Position numbers and translations under genes: made by a program. Below are positions 17,353 to 26,184 of a stretch of DNA of 64,000 nucleotides, piece by piece. The notes beneath the pieces are model-generated. The model did not search any database and was not told the origin of the DNA. It saw only the letters and a program-made list of their open reading frames with translations. The DNA lies in the NCBI RefSeq assembly GCF_000235625.1, contig NZ_AGTR01000085.1:62001-126000 (forward strand), given 5' to 3'. This stretch comes from Marinobacter manganoxydans MnI7-9. Lineage in GTDB: Bacteria; Pseudomonadota; Gammaproteobacteria; Pseudomonadales; Oleiphilaceae. Positions within the stretch are counted from its first letter, which is position 1. Each line of letters begins with the position of its first letter.

Positions 17353-18477
17353 ATGCGCGTGCACGCTCAGCGGGCAGGTGCCCTTTTAGGCGGTCTGATG
17401 TTCCCCGCCTGGTCCATGGCGGACTGGACACTGAACATGACCCCCGGGGTGACCGGCACCAGTAATGACATTTTCAGCCTTCACATGACCATACTCTGGA
17501 TCTGCGTCGTCATTGGCGTCGTGGTTTTCGGTGTCATGTTCTGGTCTATTTTTGCCCACCGTAAATCCCAGGGCGCCAAACCGGCGAACTTCCACGAAAA
17601 CACTCTGGTCGAGATTCTCTGGACCATCATACCTTTTGCGATACTGGTTGTTATGGCGATTCCTGCCACTGCAACTCTGGTGGACATGTATGACACTTCG
17701 GAATCGGAAGTGGACATCAAGGTCACCGGCTATCAGTGGAAGTGGCAATACGAATACATTAATGAAGATTTCGGTTACTTCTCGAATTTGTCCACGCCCC
17801 GGGATCAGATCGAGAATCGCCAGGCCAAGGGAGAGAACTACCTCCTCGAAGTGGATAACCCGCTGGTAATTCCTGTCGGGAAAAAGGTTCGCTTTTTGTT
17901 AACGGCCAACGATGTCATCCATTCCTGGTGGGTTCCGGATTTTGGCGTCAAGAAAGACGCCATCCCGGGCTTTATCAACGAGACCTGGACCCGGGTCGAC
18001 AAGCCCGGCATCTATCGCGGCCAGTGTACTGAGCTCTGCGGGAAGGATCACGGCTTCATGCCGGTGGTTGTCGAGGCGGTGCCCGAGGAGGAATACAACG
18101 CCTGGGTCGCTGAAAAGAAAGAGGCCGCCGAGCGAGAACGCCAGCTGACCCAGAAAGACTGGACCATGGCAGAGTTGATGGAGCGCGGCGAGAAAGCCTA
18201 TCAGACCGCCTGCGCCGCCTGTCACCAGCCGAACGGTCAGGGCGCGCCACCAGCCTTCCCGTCTCTGGTCGGAACCCAGGTCGTTACTGAAGACATGGCA
18301 GCCCATATCGACATCGTTGTGAATGGTGTCTCGGGAAGCGCCATGCAGGCCTTCGGCAATCAGCTGAGTGAAGTGGACCTTGCAGCCGTGATTACCTACG
18401 AGCGTAATGCCTGGGGTAACAACACCGGCGAAATGGTCACTCCGAAAGAAATATTTGATTACAAGAACCAACAGTAA
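17353..18477 (+). CDS. ctaC: Cytochrome c oxidase subunit II with fused cytochrome c (caa3 type)
   Basis: A 374-residue protein from ATG 17353, eight nt after GGAG. It has a signal peptide (WSMADW), two membrane helices and a periplasmic cupredoxin domain. The CuA ligands are visible: His in DVIHSWWVPDFG, then GQCTELCGKDHGFMP with Cys, Glu, Cys, His and Met. After ~30 polar, charged residues there is a cytochrome c domain with haem motif CAACH and a downstream Met in GSAMQAF. The fused haem domain marks a caa3-type oxidase, which takes electrons from a soluble or membrane cytochrome c. First gene of the cluster. Confidence 0.96.
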   Translation: MRVHAQRAGALLGGLMFPAWSMADWTLNMTPGVTGTSNDIFSLHMTILWICVVIGVVVFGVMFWSIFAHRKSQGAKPANFHENTLVEILWTIIPFAILVVMAIPATATLVDMYDTSESEVDIKVTGYQWKWQYEYINEDFGYFSNLSTPRDQIENRQAKGENYLLEVDNPLVIPVGKKVRFLLTANDVIHSWWVPDFGVKKDAIPGFINETWTRVDKPGIYRGQCTELCGKDHGFMPVVVEAVPEEEYNAWVAEKKEAAERERQLTQKDWTMAELMERGEKAYQTACAACHQPNGQGAPPAFPSLVGTQVVTEDMAAHIDIVVNGVSGSAMQAFGNQLSEVDLAAVITYERNAWGNNTGEMVTPKEIFDYKNQQ

Positions 18478-18534
18478 TCATCGCCAGATAACAGATATCA
18501 CCAGCCACAAAAAATGGCGGTAACGGGGGTTTTC

Positions 18535-20118
18535 ATGAGTGCGGTTGCAGATACCCACGCCCAGGATCATCATCACGGCCCGGCCAAAGGCATAAGCCGT
18601 TGGCTGTTGACCACAAACCACAAGGATATCGGGTCCATGTACCTGATATTCAGTTTCACCATGTTCCTGCTCGGCGGGGCCATGGCAATGGTCATCCGGG
18701 CGGAGCTTTTCCAGCCGGGGCTGCAGATTGTGCAGCCGGAATTCTTTAACCAGATGACCACCATGCACGGCCTGATTATGGTGTTTGGTGCGGTCATGCC
18801 GGCGTTTGTCGGGCTCGCCAACTGGATGCTGCCGCTGATGATCGGGGCGCCGGATATGGCATTGCCACGGATGAATAACTGGAGTTTCTGGCTGCTTCCG
18901 TGCGCCTTCCTGATCCTGGTTTCCACCCTGTTCATGGAAGGGGGTGCGCCCAACTTCGGCTGGACCTTCTACGCCCCCCTGTCGACGACCTACGGGCCGC
19001 CGAGCACCACCTTCTTTATCTTTGCGGTTCACATAATGGGTGTCTCGTCGATCATGGGTGCGATTAACGTGATCGCCACGATCCTGAATATGCGGGCACC
19101 GGGCATGACCCTGATGAAAATGCCCCTGTTTGTCTGGACCTGGTTGATTACCGCGTTCCTGCTGATTGCAGTCATGCCGGTACTGGCCGGCGTCGTCACC
19201 ATGATGTTGATGGACATCAACTTTGGCACCAGCTTCTTCGATGCTTCCGGCGGCGGTGATCCGGTGCTGTTCCAGCACGTGTTCTGGTTCTTCGGGCATC
19301 CCGAGGTTTACATCATGATCCTGCCGGCCTTCGGGGCGGTCTCACACATCATTCCGGCGTTCTCCCGCAAACCGCTGTTTGGCTATGCCTCCATGGTCTA
19401 CGCAGTCGGTGCCATTGCTCTGCTCTCGTTTGTGGTCTGGGCGCACCACATGTTTACGGTGGGTATTCCCATCGTCGGCCAGCTGTTCTTCATGTACGCC
19501 ACCATGCTCATCGCAGTGCCCACCGGGGTGAAGGTTTTCAACTGGGTGGCCACGATGTTCAGGGGCTCATTGACCTTTGAGGCGCCGATGCTGTTCTCAG
19601 TTGCCTTCGTCATCCTGTTTACCATCGGCGGTTTCTCCGGCCTTATGCTGGCTATTGCGCCGGCAGATTTTCAGTACCACGACACCTACTTCGTAGTCGC
19701 CCACTTCCACTACGTGCTGGTACCGGGTGCGATCTTCGGTATCTTTGCCTCCGCCTACTTCTGGCTGCCCAAGTGGACCGGGCACATGTATGACGAAACC
19801 CTGGCCAAGACCCATTTCTGGCTGTCTTTTGTTGGCATGAACCTGGCGTTCTTCCCGATGCACTTCCTGGGACTGGCAGGCATGCCACGACGGATTCCGG
19901 ATTACGCGCTGCAGTTCGCCGATTTCAACATGGTTTCCAGTGTCGGTGCATTCATGTTCGGTGCCACACAGCTGTTGTTCCTGTTTATCGTGGTCAAGTG
20001 CATCAGGGGTGGCAAAGAGGCTCCGGCCAAGCCCTGGGATGGTGCTGAAGGTCTCGAATGGACTGTGCCCTCACCGGCGCCATACCACACCTTCGCAACG
20101 CCGCCGGTAGTGAAGTAG
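18535..20118 (+). CDS. ctaD: Cytochrome c oxidase subunit I
   Basis: A 527-residue, 12-helix haem-copper oxidase subunit. The chosen start is ATG 18535, which follows GGGGG at 6 nt; ATG 18514 is in frame but lacks a binding site. Haem a and binuclear-centre ligands appear in TTMHGLIMVFG, FWFFGHPEVYIMILP (His and the cross-linked Tyr), VVWAHHMFTVG (the two CuB His) and VVAHFHYVLVPG. The HPEVY Tyr and the K-channel region identify an A-type oxidase. It follows ctaC by 57 nt and needs haem A from ctaA and ctaB downstream. Confidence 0.97.
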   Translation: MSAVADTHAQDHHHGPAKGISRWLLTTNHKDIGSMYLIFSFTMFLLGGAMAMVIRAELFQPGLQIVQPEFFNQMTTMHGLIMVFGAVMPAFVGLANWMLPLMIGAPDMALPRMNNWSFWLLPCAFLILVSTLFMEGGAPNFGWTFYAPLSTTYGPPSTTFFIFAVHIMGVSSIMGAINVIATILNMRAPGMTLMKMPLFVWTWLITAFLLIAVMPVLAGVVTMMLMDINFGTSFFDASGGGDPVLFQHVFWFFGHPEVYIMILPAFGAVSHIIPAFSRKPLFGYASMVYAVGAIALLSFVVWAHHMFTVGIPIVGQLFFMYATMLIAVPTGVKVFNWVATMFRGSLTFEAPMLFSVAFVILFTIGGFSGLMLAIAPADFQYHDTYFVVAHFHYVLVPGAIFGIFASAYFWLPKWTGHMYDETLAKTHFWLSFVGMNLAFFPMHFLGLAGMPRRIPDYALQFADFNMVSSVGAFMFGATQLLFLFIVVKCIRGGKEAPAKPWDGAEGLEWTVPSPAPYHTFATPPVVK

Positions 20119-20130
20119 GGGGCACTGGCT

Positions 20131-20733
20131 ATGGCAGAACAACAGGCAAATAGCGCCGGAGCCCCCAAGGGCAATGCTCGAGTGGTGGGCTGGTGCATGG
20201 TCAGCGTGGTCGGCATGTTTGCCTTTGGATTTGCCATGGTGCCTCTGTACGACGTGTTCTGCGAAATTACCGGGATTAACGGAAAGACCGGGGGGCGGTA
20301 CGAATCCACCGAGGTGGCAGAAGCAGACGTGACCCGAACGGTCAAGGTTCAGTTTCTCGCCTCCAACGGACCGGGGATGACCTGGAAATTCCGCCCGGTT
20401 GTGCGGTCGGTGGATGTTCACCCCGGTGAGCCGACTACTGTGAATTTCTATGCCGAAAACCCGACAAGTGAGCCAATGGTAGGCCAGGCGGTCCCTAGCC
20501 TCGCGCCTTCAGAGGGGACGCTGTATTTTCATAAGACCGAGTGCTTCTGCTTTAACCAACAGCCTCTTGAAGCGGGTGAAAGTACCGAAATGCCTCTGAT
20601 CTTTATCGTCGACAAGGACTTGCCGGCGCATATCACCAAACTAACTCTGTCTTACACGCTCTACGATCAGGGTAAACAGGTGTCGGCAGCACAAAACTCC
20701 CGGAAAGAAACAACAACAAACGACAACGGATAA
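20131..20733 (+). CDS. ctaG: Cytochrome c oxidase assembly protein CtaG (Cox11)
   Basis: A 200-residue protein with one N-terminal membrane helix (about residues 20-42, ending in MVPLYDVFCEITG) and a periplasmic immunoglobulin-like domain. The copper motif CFCF occurs in KTECFCFNQQPL. It delivers copper to the CuB site of subunit I. It lies 12 nt downstream of ctaD and 16 nt upstream of ctaE. The C-terminal end is low-complexity and polar. Confidence 0.96.
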   Translation: MAEQQANSAGAPKGNARVVGWCMVSVVGMFAFGFAMVPLYDVFCEITGINGKTGGRYESTEVAEADVTRTVKVQFLASNGPGMTWKFRPVVRSVDVHPGEPTTVNFYAENPTSEPMVGQAVPSLAPSEGTLYFHKTECFCFNQQPLEAGESTEMPLIFIVDKDLPAHITKLTLSYTLYDQGKQVSAAQNSRKETTTNDNG

Positions 20734-20749
20734 GCCATCGGAGACTGTC

Positions 20750-21637
20750 ATGGCGGATAACCAGACCTATTACGTTCCGGAACAGAGCAAGTGGCCGATC
20801 GTCGCCACGATTGGCCTTGGGGTAACTCTTTACGGGGTGGCCTCAATCTTGGTGAATGGCAAACAGGGGGACAGCACAACCGGTGCCTGGATAATGTTCT
20901 GGATCGGCGCCCTGATTATGGCCTACATGCTGTTCGGGTGGTTTGGAGCCGTCATCAAAGAGAGTCGGGCGGGACTCTACAGTGATCAGATGGACCGCTC
21001 GTTCCGCTGGGGGATGAGTTGGTTCATTTTCTCAGAGGTGATGTTTTTCGCCGCGTTTTTCGGTGCGTTGTTCTACATCAGGGTGTTTGCGGTGCCCTGG
21101 CTTGGTGGCGAGGGTGACCGAGGTTCCTCGAACATGTTGTGGGAGGGCTTTCAGTCGACCTGGCCTCTTATCAACAATCCCAGCCCGGAAGCTTATCCCG
21201 GCCCCAAGGAGGTTATCAGCGCCTGGGGCCTGCCTTTGATGAACACGATCTTGCTGGTGACGTCTTCATTTACGGTAACCGTGGCGCACCATGCATTGAA
21301 GGCAGGTAATCGGGCGAAGACCAAACTTTGGCTGGCTGCAACCATCGCTCTGGCCGTGGTCTTCATGTTTGTTCAGGGCTATGAATACCTCCATGCCTAC
21401 CGTGACCTCGACCTGACCCTGCAATCCGGCATCTACGGCAGTACGTTCTTTATGCTGACTGGCTTCCACGGTGCCCATGTGATGCTTGGCACATTGATGC
21501 TGGCCATTATGCTGGTGCGAATCAACAAGGGCCACTTCACTGCGGAAAACCATTTTGGTTTCGAGGCAACCGCATGGTATTGGCATTTTGTCGACGTGGT
21601 CTGGCTGGGATTGTTCGTGTTCGTTTACATCATTTGA
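20750..21637 (+). CDS. ctaE: Cytochrome c oxidase subunit III
   Basis: A 295-residue protein with seven membrane helices. Family signatures are RWGMSWFIFSEVMFFAAFFGALFY, VTVAHHALKAG, GSTFFMLTGFHGAHVMLG and the C-terminal FEATAWYWHFVDVVWLGLFVFVYII. A GGAG sits just before the ATG. The stop lies 9 nt from the end of the convergent DUF2909 gene, so the cta transcript must either stop here or read through an antisense gene to reach SURF1. Confidence 0.96.
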   Translation: MADNQTYYVPEQSKWPIVATIGLGVTLYGVASILVNGKQGDSTTGAWIMFWIGALIMAYMLFGWFGAVIKESRAGLYSDQMDRSFRWGMSWFIFSEVMFFAAFFGALFYIRVFAVPWLGGEGDRGSSNMLWEGFQSTWPLINNPSPEAYPGPKEVISAWGLPLMNTILLVTSSFTVTVAHHALKAGNRAKTKLWLAATIALAVVFMFVQGYEYLHAYRDLDLTLQSGIYGSTFFMLTGFHGAHVMLGTLMLAIMLVRINKGHFTAENHFGFEATAWYWHFVDVVWLGLFVFVYII

Positions 21638-21646
21638 TCTGCGTAG

Positions 21647-21850
21647 TCAGGGAGTCGGATTAAGAGTCAGGCTCCCGTTCCACAGAGCAATCAGTACCAC
21701 AGCCAGGAGCAGTATGCTAAGCGTCACCCGGACGGCCAGAGAGTTAACAACCCGATTGGTCTTGCCGCCGTCTTTAATGAGAAAAAACAGGCCACTGAAA
21801 AGGCTTACAACCACAGAAAGCATCAGGAAAACAATAACTGCTTTGAGCAT
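21647..21850 (-). CDS. DUF2909 twin-helix membrane protein
   Basis: A 67-residue protein from ATG 21850, with GGAAG in front. Two membrane helices (LKAVIVFLMLSVVVSLFSGLFFLI and VTLSILLLAVVLIALWNG) are joined by a short basic loop, KDGGKTNRVVNSLAVR, which is typical of DUF2909. The family is associated with cytochrome oxidase loci and its role is unknown. It is the only gene on the minus strand inside the oxidase cluster. Confidence 0.8.
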   Translation of the reverse strand: MLKAVIVFLMLSVVVSLFSGLFFLIKDGGKTNRVVNSLAVRVTLSILLLAVVLIALWNGSLTLNPTP

Positions 21851-21930
21851 GGGACTTCCTGTTTTTATTGGTTTGATGGATGTACGGTTCGCAAACGGTT
21901 CCGGACTCGCTGAGGTCACTATAGCAGAGC

Positions 21931-22668
21931 ATGTCTGATTCGCAGGGCAAACACCGCCGATGGCAGTTTGACTGGCGGCTGCTGGTGTTCAGTGGGGTCT
22001 TACTGCCGATACTTATTGGCCTCGGTGTCTGGCAGCTGAATCGGGCGGAAGAAAAGCAGCTTCTGCTGAACCAGTGGCAGCAGGAAGCGGAAAACCGGGC
22101 CTGGCAGGACATGGAGTCCGGTGATCTGACCCGTGGTCGGCCTCTGACACTGACCGGGATGTACGGAAGCCGAAACTGGCTGCTGGATAACCGGACCCGT
22201 GATGGCATCCCGGGTTATGAAGTCCTGACAGAGTTTCGTCCTCTGGAAGGGCCGCCGGTTGTGGTTAATCGCGGTTGGGTCCAGGCGCCGCGAACCCGGG
22301 ATCAGCTCCCGCAGCTGGAAACGCCGGAAGGGATTTTTACCCTGGAAGGTCGACTCAGTGACTATCCGGTGCCGCCGGTGCTGGTGGATCAGCCAGAGGC
22401 AGGCGGTCCGTGGCCCCGGCGGGTACAGAGTCTGTCCGGAGAGGCCGCACGAAAGGAGATTCCGGATCTTCCCGACAAAATAGTAAGGCTTTCCGGCAAT
22501 CGCCAGCCGGGCGCTTACCGGGCGGATTGGGAACCGGACCTGATGGGGCCACAAACCCATTACGGATATGCCACGCAATGGTTTGCGCTGGCCGTGGCGC
22601 TGACTATATTGACTATAGTGGCGAGTTACCGAAAGACAGGAGCCAATAATGACAATGACAATGGCTAA
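21931..22668 (+). CDS. SURF1 family protein (Shy1)
   Basis: A 245-residue protein with one membrane helix at each end, the SURF1 layout. Signatures are LPILIGLGVWQLNRAEEK near the N-terminus, GYEVLTEFRPLEGPPVVVNRGWV in the middle and HYGYATQWFALAVALTILTIVASYRK at the C-terminus. The family assists haem a insertion into subunit I. No strong ribosome binding site precedes the ATG. Its last 20 nt overlap the next gene. Confidence 0.93.
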   Translation: MSDSQGKHRRWQFDWRLLVFSGVLLPILIGLGVWQLNRAEEKQLLLNQWQQEAENRAWQDMESGDLTRGRPLTLTGMYGSRNWLLDNRTRDGIPGYEVLTEFRPLEGPPVVVNRGWVQAPRTRDQLPQLETPEGIFTLEGRLSDYPVPPVLVDQPEAGGPWPRRVQSLSGEAARKEIPDLPDKIVRLSGNRQPGAYRADWEPDLMGPQTHYGYATQWFALAVALTILTIVASYRKTGANNDNDNG

Positions 22669-23299
22669 CCGGATATCCGACCAGGAACACAACGAAGGGC
22701 CAACCCCGGAACAGGTGCGTCGCGGCCGTCGCACGGCATTCCTCCTGTTTGCGCTGGGTTTTGGCCCGATGATTGTTGCAACCATCATGTTTTATACCGG
22801 CTGGCTGAACCCGGCCGGCCACACCAATAACGGCGTTTTGCTCCAGCCAGTGGCCCCGGTTTCAACGCTCAATCTCGAAACGGCTTCCGGTACTCCGCTG
22901 GCAGAACGCTTTGGCCCGGAAAAAATCGATCCGGACTGGCTTATGATTGTGGCTTCCGGCCAATGTGGTAGCCAGTGTGAAGAGCTGCTCTATCTGGCCA
23001 GGCAGGTGAATATCGCCCTTGGCAAGAACGCTAACCGAGTCTCCCGGGCTGCCGCACTGGGTAGTGTGCCCTCCGATCTGCAGGCGCGTTGGTCCTCCGA
23101 ATACAGCTCCATGGAGCGCCTTGTGCCTGCGGCGGGTGCCCGGCCGGACTGGCCAGCCGGTATCAATCCGGAAGCGGAGCCGCGCATCCTGCTGGTTGAT
23201 CCGTTCGGTAATGTGATGATGCATTACGGTTCCGAACATACTGGAAAGGATATGCTGGAGGATCTCAAGCATCTGCTCAAACTGTCGCAGATCGGTTAA
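22649..23299 (+). CDS. Thioredoxin-like cytochrome oxidase assembly-associated protein
   Basis: A 216-residue protein with one N-terminal membrane helix (LLFALGFGPMIVATIMFYTGW) and a periplasmic domain with a Sco/thioredoxin-like outline: DPDWLMIVASGQCGSQCEELLYLARQVN followed late by EPRILLVDPFGNVMMHYG. The CGSQC spacing (C-x3-C) matches Sco-type copper proteins, but I see no conserved distal His ligand. A thiol-redox or copper-handling role in oxidase assembly fits the location between SURF1 and ctaA. The start overlaps SURF1 by 20 nt. Confidence 0.8.
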   Translation: MTMTMANRISDQEHNEGPTPEQVRRGRRTAFLLFALGFGPMIVATIMFYTGWLNPAGHTNNGVLLQPVAPVSTLNLETASGTPLAERFGPEKIDPDWLMIVASGQCGSQCEELLYLARQVNIALGKNANRVSRAAALGSVPSDLQARWSSEYSSMERLVPAAGARPDWPAGINPEAEPRILLVDPFGNVMMHYGSEHTGKDMLEDLKHLLKLSQIG

Positions 23300-23321
23300 T
23301 GGCCAGAGCGGAGAGTCAGCC

Positions 23322-24425
23322 TTGAATCAGTCATCTGTTTCCCCAACCACGGCAGCCCACAAGATGGCAAAGTGGGCAACCTTTGCCGTTTTGCTGGCGG
23401 TTGTCGTGATCATGCTGGGTGCCTGGACCCGCCTGGTGCACGCAGGGCTGGGGTGTCCTGACTGGCCCGGGTGCTATGGTTTTCTCACGGTGCCCCAGAG
23501 CGAATCGAACATTGCCATAGCGAATGCCCGTTTTCCCGATACGCCGGTGGATGTGCAAAAAGGCTGGCCCGAAATGATCCACCGTTACGCCGCCGGCACC
23601 CTGGGGCTGGTGGTGTTCGGCCTGGCGGCCTACGCGGTTCGTAACCGGCGCCAGGGTGTTCCGGTAAAGCTGCCTTTGTTTATCGCCGTTTTCATCATTC
23701 TTCAGGGCGCTTTCGGCATGTGGACGGTGACCCTGAAACTGTGGCCCCAGGTGGTGGCGCTGCACCTGCTTGGCGGCTTTACCACCCTGAGTCTGCTGGC
23801 GTTGCTGGCATTCAGGTTGCGACGTCAGGCCAGGCAGACGCAGGATCGGGAACCACCGCTATCAACCGCCCTGTCGGGTTTCCGGCCCTGGCTCTATGGC
23901 GGGCTGCTGTTAGTGGTGATGCAGATCGCCCTGGGGGCCTGGACAGCGGCCAATTACGCGGCCGTTGCCTGTACCGATCTGCCTACGTGCCAGGGCCAGT
24001 GGTGGCCTGAGGGCATGGATTTCCGGCACGGCTTTGACGTTACCCAGCACGTGGGCCCCAACTATCTGGGAGGTCAGCTTACCGCTGACGGGCGGGTGGC
24101 GATCCATGTTACACACAGACTTGGTGCTGTGGTGGTACTATTCTATTTCACGGCATTGCTGGCGTTGATGTGGCGGCGACGGGGCGAATCCGGACTCGAC
24201 AACCCCGTTAAACTGGTGGCGGTCCTGCTGGGTGTCCAGATCCTGTTGGGTCTGGCCAACGTGATTTTCCATATTCCCCTGTCCATCGCCGTGGCCCATA
24301 ACGCCATGGGCGCAGGACTCCTTCTTTCAGTTATTCACCTGATCTGGCGGCATCAGCTATTACTCGAACCACATAGCGTCCCGGCAACACACACAACAAC
24401 AATGAACCAGGAGGTTACGGCATGA
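23322..24425 (+). CDS. ctaA: Haem A synthase (CtaA/Cox15)
   Basis: A 367-residue protein from TTG 23322, eight nt after GGAG. It has eight membrane helices in two related halves. Haem-binding and Cys-pair features appear in LGAWTRLVHAGLGCPDWPGCYGF, EMIHRYAAG, CTDLPTCQGQWWP and VTHRLGAVVV, with the C-terminal AHNAMGAGLLLSVIHL. It oxidises haem O to haem A. It overlaps ctaB in an ATGA, so the two steps of haem A synthesis are translationally coupled. Confidence 0.95.
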   Translation: MNQSSVSPTTAAHKMAKWATFAVLLAVVVIMLGAWTRLVHAGLGCPDWPGCYGFLTVPQSESNIAIANARFPDTPVDVQKGWPEMIHRYAAGTLGLVVFGLAAYAVRNRRQGVPVKLPLFIAVFIILQGAFGMWTVTLKLWPQVVALHLLGGFTTLSLLALLAFRLRRQARQTQDREPPLSTALSGFRPWLYGGLLLVVMQIALGAWTAANYAAVACTDLPTCQGQWWPEGMDFRHGFDVTQHVGPNYLGGQLTADGRVAIHVTHRLGAVVVLFYFTALLALMWRRRGESGLDNPVKLVAVLLGVQILLGLANVIFHIPLSIAVAHNAMGAGLLLSVIHLIWRHQLLLEPHSVPATHTTTMNQEVTA

Positions 24426-25342
24426 GCGAGCAAGTGGAAGCACTGCCGGCCCAGGCAATTGCGAGCGACTCCAGAACAACCATTTCCTGGCGTGACTTTC
24501 TGGAGCTGACCAAGCCCAGGGTTGTCGCGCTGATGATCCTTACCTCGGTGATCGGCATGCTGCTGGCGGCGCCAGGCGTGCCCGGTTGGGGCGTGTTGGT
24601 CTGGGGCAATCTGGGTATTGCCCTGCTTGCCGGCTCGGCTGCGGTGGTCAACCATGTGGTAGACCAGAAAATTGACACCGTCATGGCTCGCACCCGCAAG
24701 CGCCCGGTGGCCACAGGCAAGATCTCGCCTCTGGATGCGATCCTGTTCGCAACGATACTCGCGTGTGTTGGTATGGCCGTGCTGATGTGGCAGGTGAACC
24801 ACCTCACTGCCTGGCTGACCCTCGCCTCCCTGGTGGGTTACGCCGGTGTTTATACCTTGTTCCTCAAGCGGGCTACGCCCCAGAATATCACCATCGGAGG
24901 TCTTGCCGGGGCCATGCCACCGTTGTTGGGCTGGACCGCTGTGACCGGCCAGGTTGAGGGCCACGCTCTGCTGCTGGTGCTGATCATTTTTGCCTGGACC
25001 CCGCCGCATTTCTGGGCTCTGGCTATCCATCGCAAGGAAGAGTACGCCAAGGCGGGCATTCCCATGCTGCCGGTCACTCATGGCAACAAGTTCACCGAGC
25101 TGCACATCCTGCTCTACACCCTGATGTTGCTGGCGGTCAGTCTGCTACCTTTTGTCACAGGCATGTCCGGCGGTATCTACCTGGTGGGCGCCCTGGCCCT
25201 TGGCCTGCGCTTTCTGCAGTATGCGGTAAGGCTGTTGAAGGGTGACGATCGGCGGGTGGCCCTGAATACCTTCAAGTATTCCATCACTTACCTCATGGCC
25301 CTGTTTGTGGTATTGCTTGTGGATCATTTTGTATTCTTTTGA
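24422..25342 (+). CDS. ctaB: Protohaem IX farnesyltransferase (haem O synthase)
   Basis: A 306-residue UbiA-family prenyltransferase (CyoE/CtaB) with about nine membrane helices. The first Asp-rich motif region reads NHVVDQKIDTVMARTRKRP, with the conserved N-x3-D-x2-I-D and R-x-x-K-R-P. The second motif lies in FAWTPPHFWALAIHRKEEY. It attaches farnesyl to haem B. AGGAGG lies in front of ATG 24422, inside the end of ctaA. Confidence 0.96.
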   Translation: MSEQVEALPAQAIASDSRTTISWRDFLELTKPRVVALMILTSVIGMLLAAPGVPGWGVLVWGNLGIALLAGSAAVVNHVVDQKIDTVMARTRKRPVATGKISPLDAILFATILACVGMAVLMWQVNHLTAWLTLASLVGYAGVYTLFLKRATPQNITIGGLAGAMPPLLGWTAVTGQVEGHALLLVLIIFAWTPPHFWALAIHRKEEYAKAGIPMLPVTHGNKFTELHILLYTLMLLAVSLLPFVTGMSGGIYLVGALALGLRFLQYAVRLLKGDDRRVALNTFKYSITYLMALFVVLLVDHFVFF

Positions 25343-25360
25343 GTCAGACATTGTGCTGAC

Positions 25361-25463
25361 GCAGGCGGGGATGGCTTTCCGAAACACGCTGTAAATACGT
25401 CCGTGTACGCCCGGCTACGCCATCCATGGCTCCGCACGGTTTCGGAAAGCCATCCCCGTCTGC
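25361..25463. repeat. Long intergenic palindrome, family A copy 2
   Basis: Between ctaB and the SCO gene. Arms 25361-25385 and 25439-25463 match at 24 of 25 positions. On the minus strand the core reads GTGCGGAGCCATGGATGGCG, then CGTACACGGACGT and AGCGTG, as in the other copies. The arm sequence is unlike copies 1 and 3. It lies within the cta gene series, so it could act as a partial terminator or mRNA-processing site before SCO. Confidence 0.85.
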
Positions 25464-25490
25464 TTATCTGATCAACGAAGTGGACCACCC

Positions 25491-26162
25491 ATGAAAAGCT
25501 CCAGCTCTATTCGCCTTACCCTGTTCTGCCTTCTGCTAATCGTTGTTCTGATCTTTGGACTGGTTGTTGGACGGCAGGTATTTCTGGTGGGTAACCAGGA
25601 ACCGATTCCGGCGCCGGAGCTGACGGAGTTCAATACGTATGTCTATGATCAGCCTCGTCAATTGGCAGAGTTCACGCTGACGGATGAGAACGGTGAAACG
25701 GTCACGCGGGAGAGTCTGAGGGGTCGCTGGACCATTGCATTCGTGGGCTACACCAATTGCCCGGATATCTGCCCGGCAGCCATGGCCAATTTGCGCCAGA
25801 CCGACAAGCTGCTGTCCAAGGAATTGCCCCAGCCTGACTATCTGCTGGTCAGCGCTGACCCGGAGCACGATACGCCGGAGAAACTCAAAGCCTACACGGA
25901 CTTCTTCGGTGAACATTTCCATGGTCTGACCGGAGATCTGGACACCTTGCGGGAACTGGCCAAAAGCCTGAACGCGGTGTTTGTCCATCGTGAGGTGGAT
26001 GGCGAGCTGCTGGTGGATCACAGCGGCCATTTTGCGCTGCTGAACCCCGACGGCGAACTTGCTGCTGTGATCCAGCCGCCCCATAATCCGCACAACCTGG
26101 CCGAGGCCTTTGAGCGGATTTACCAGTGGGCAAAGGCCAATCGTGAACGGGTGAGCTCCTGA
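25491..26162 (+). CDS. SCO1/SenC family copper chaperone
   Basis: A 223-residue protein with an N-terminal membrane anchor (LFCLLLIVVLIFGLVVG) and a thioredoxin-like periplasmic domain. The copper ligands are C90 and C94 in TNCPDICP and a His in VDHSGHFALL (177-180). It supplies copper or reduces thiols for the CuA site of subunit II. It follows ctaB after the palindrome and precedes hrpB by 22 nt. Confidence 0.94.
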   Translation: MKSSSSIRLTLFCLLLIVVLIFGLVVGRQVFLVGNQEPIPAPELTEFNTYVYDQPRQLAEFTLTDENGETVTRESLRGRWTIAFVGYTNCPDICPAAMANLRQTDKLLSKELPQPDYLLVSADPEHDTPEKLKAYTDFFGEHFHGLTGDLDTLRELAKSLNAVFVHREVDGELLVDHSGHFALLNPDGELAAVIQPPHNPHNLAEAFERIYQWAKANRERVSS

Positions 26163-26184
26163 CGCTTCAGAAACCCGGAATCCG

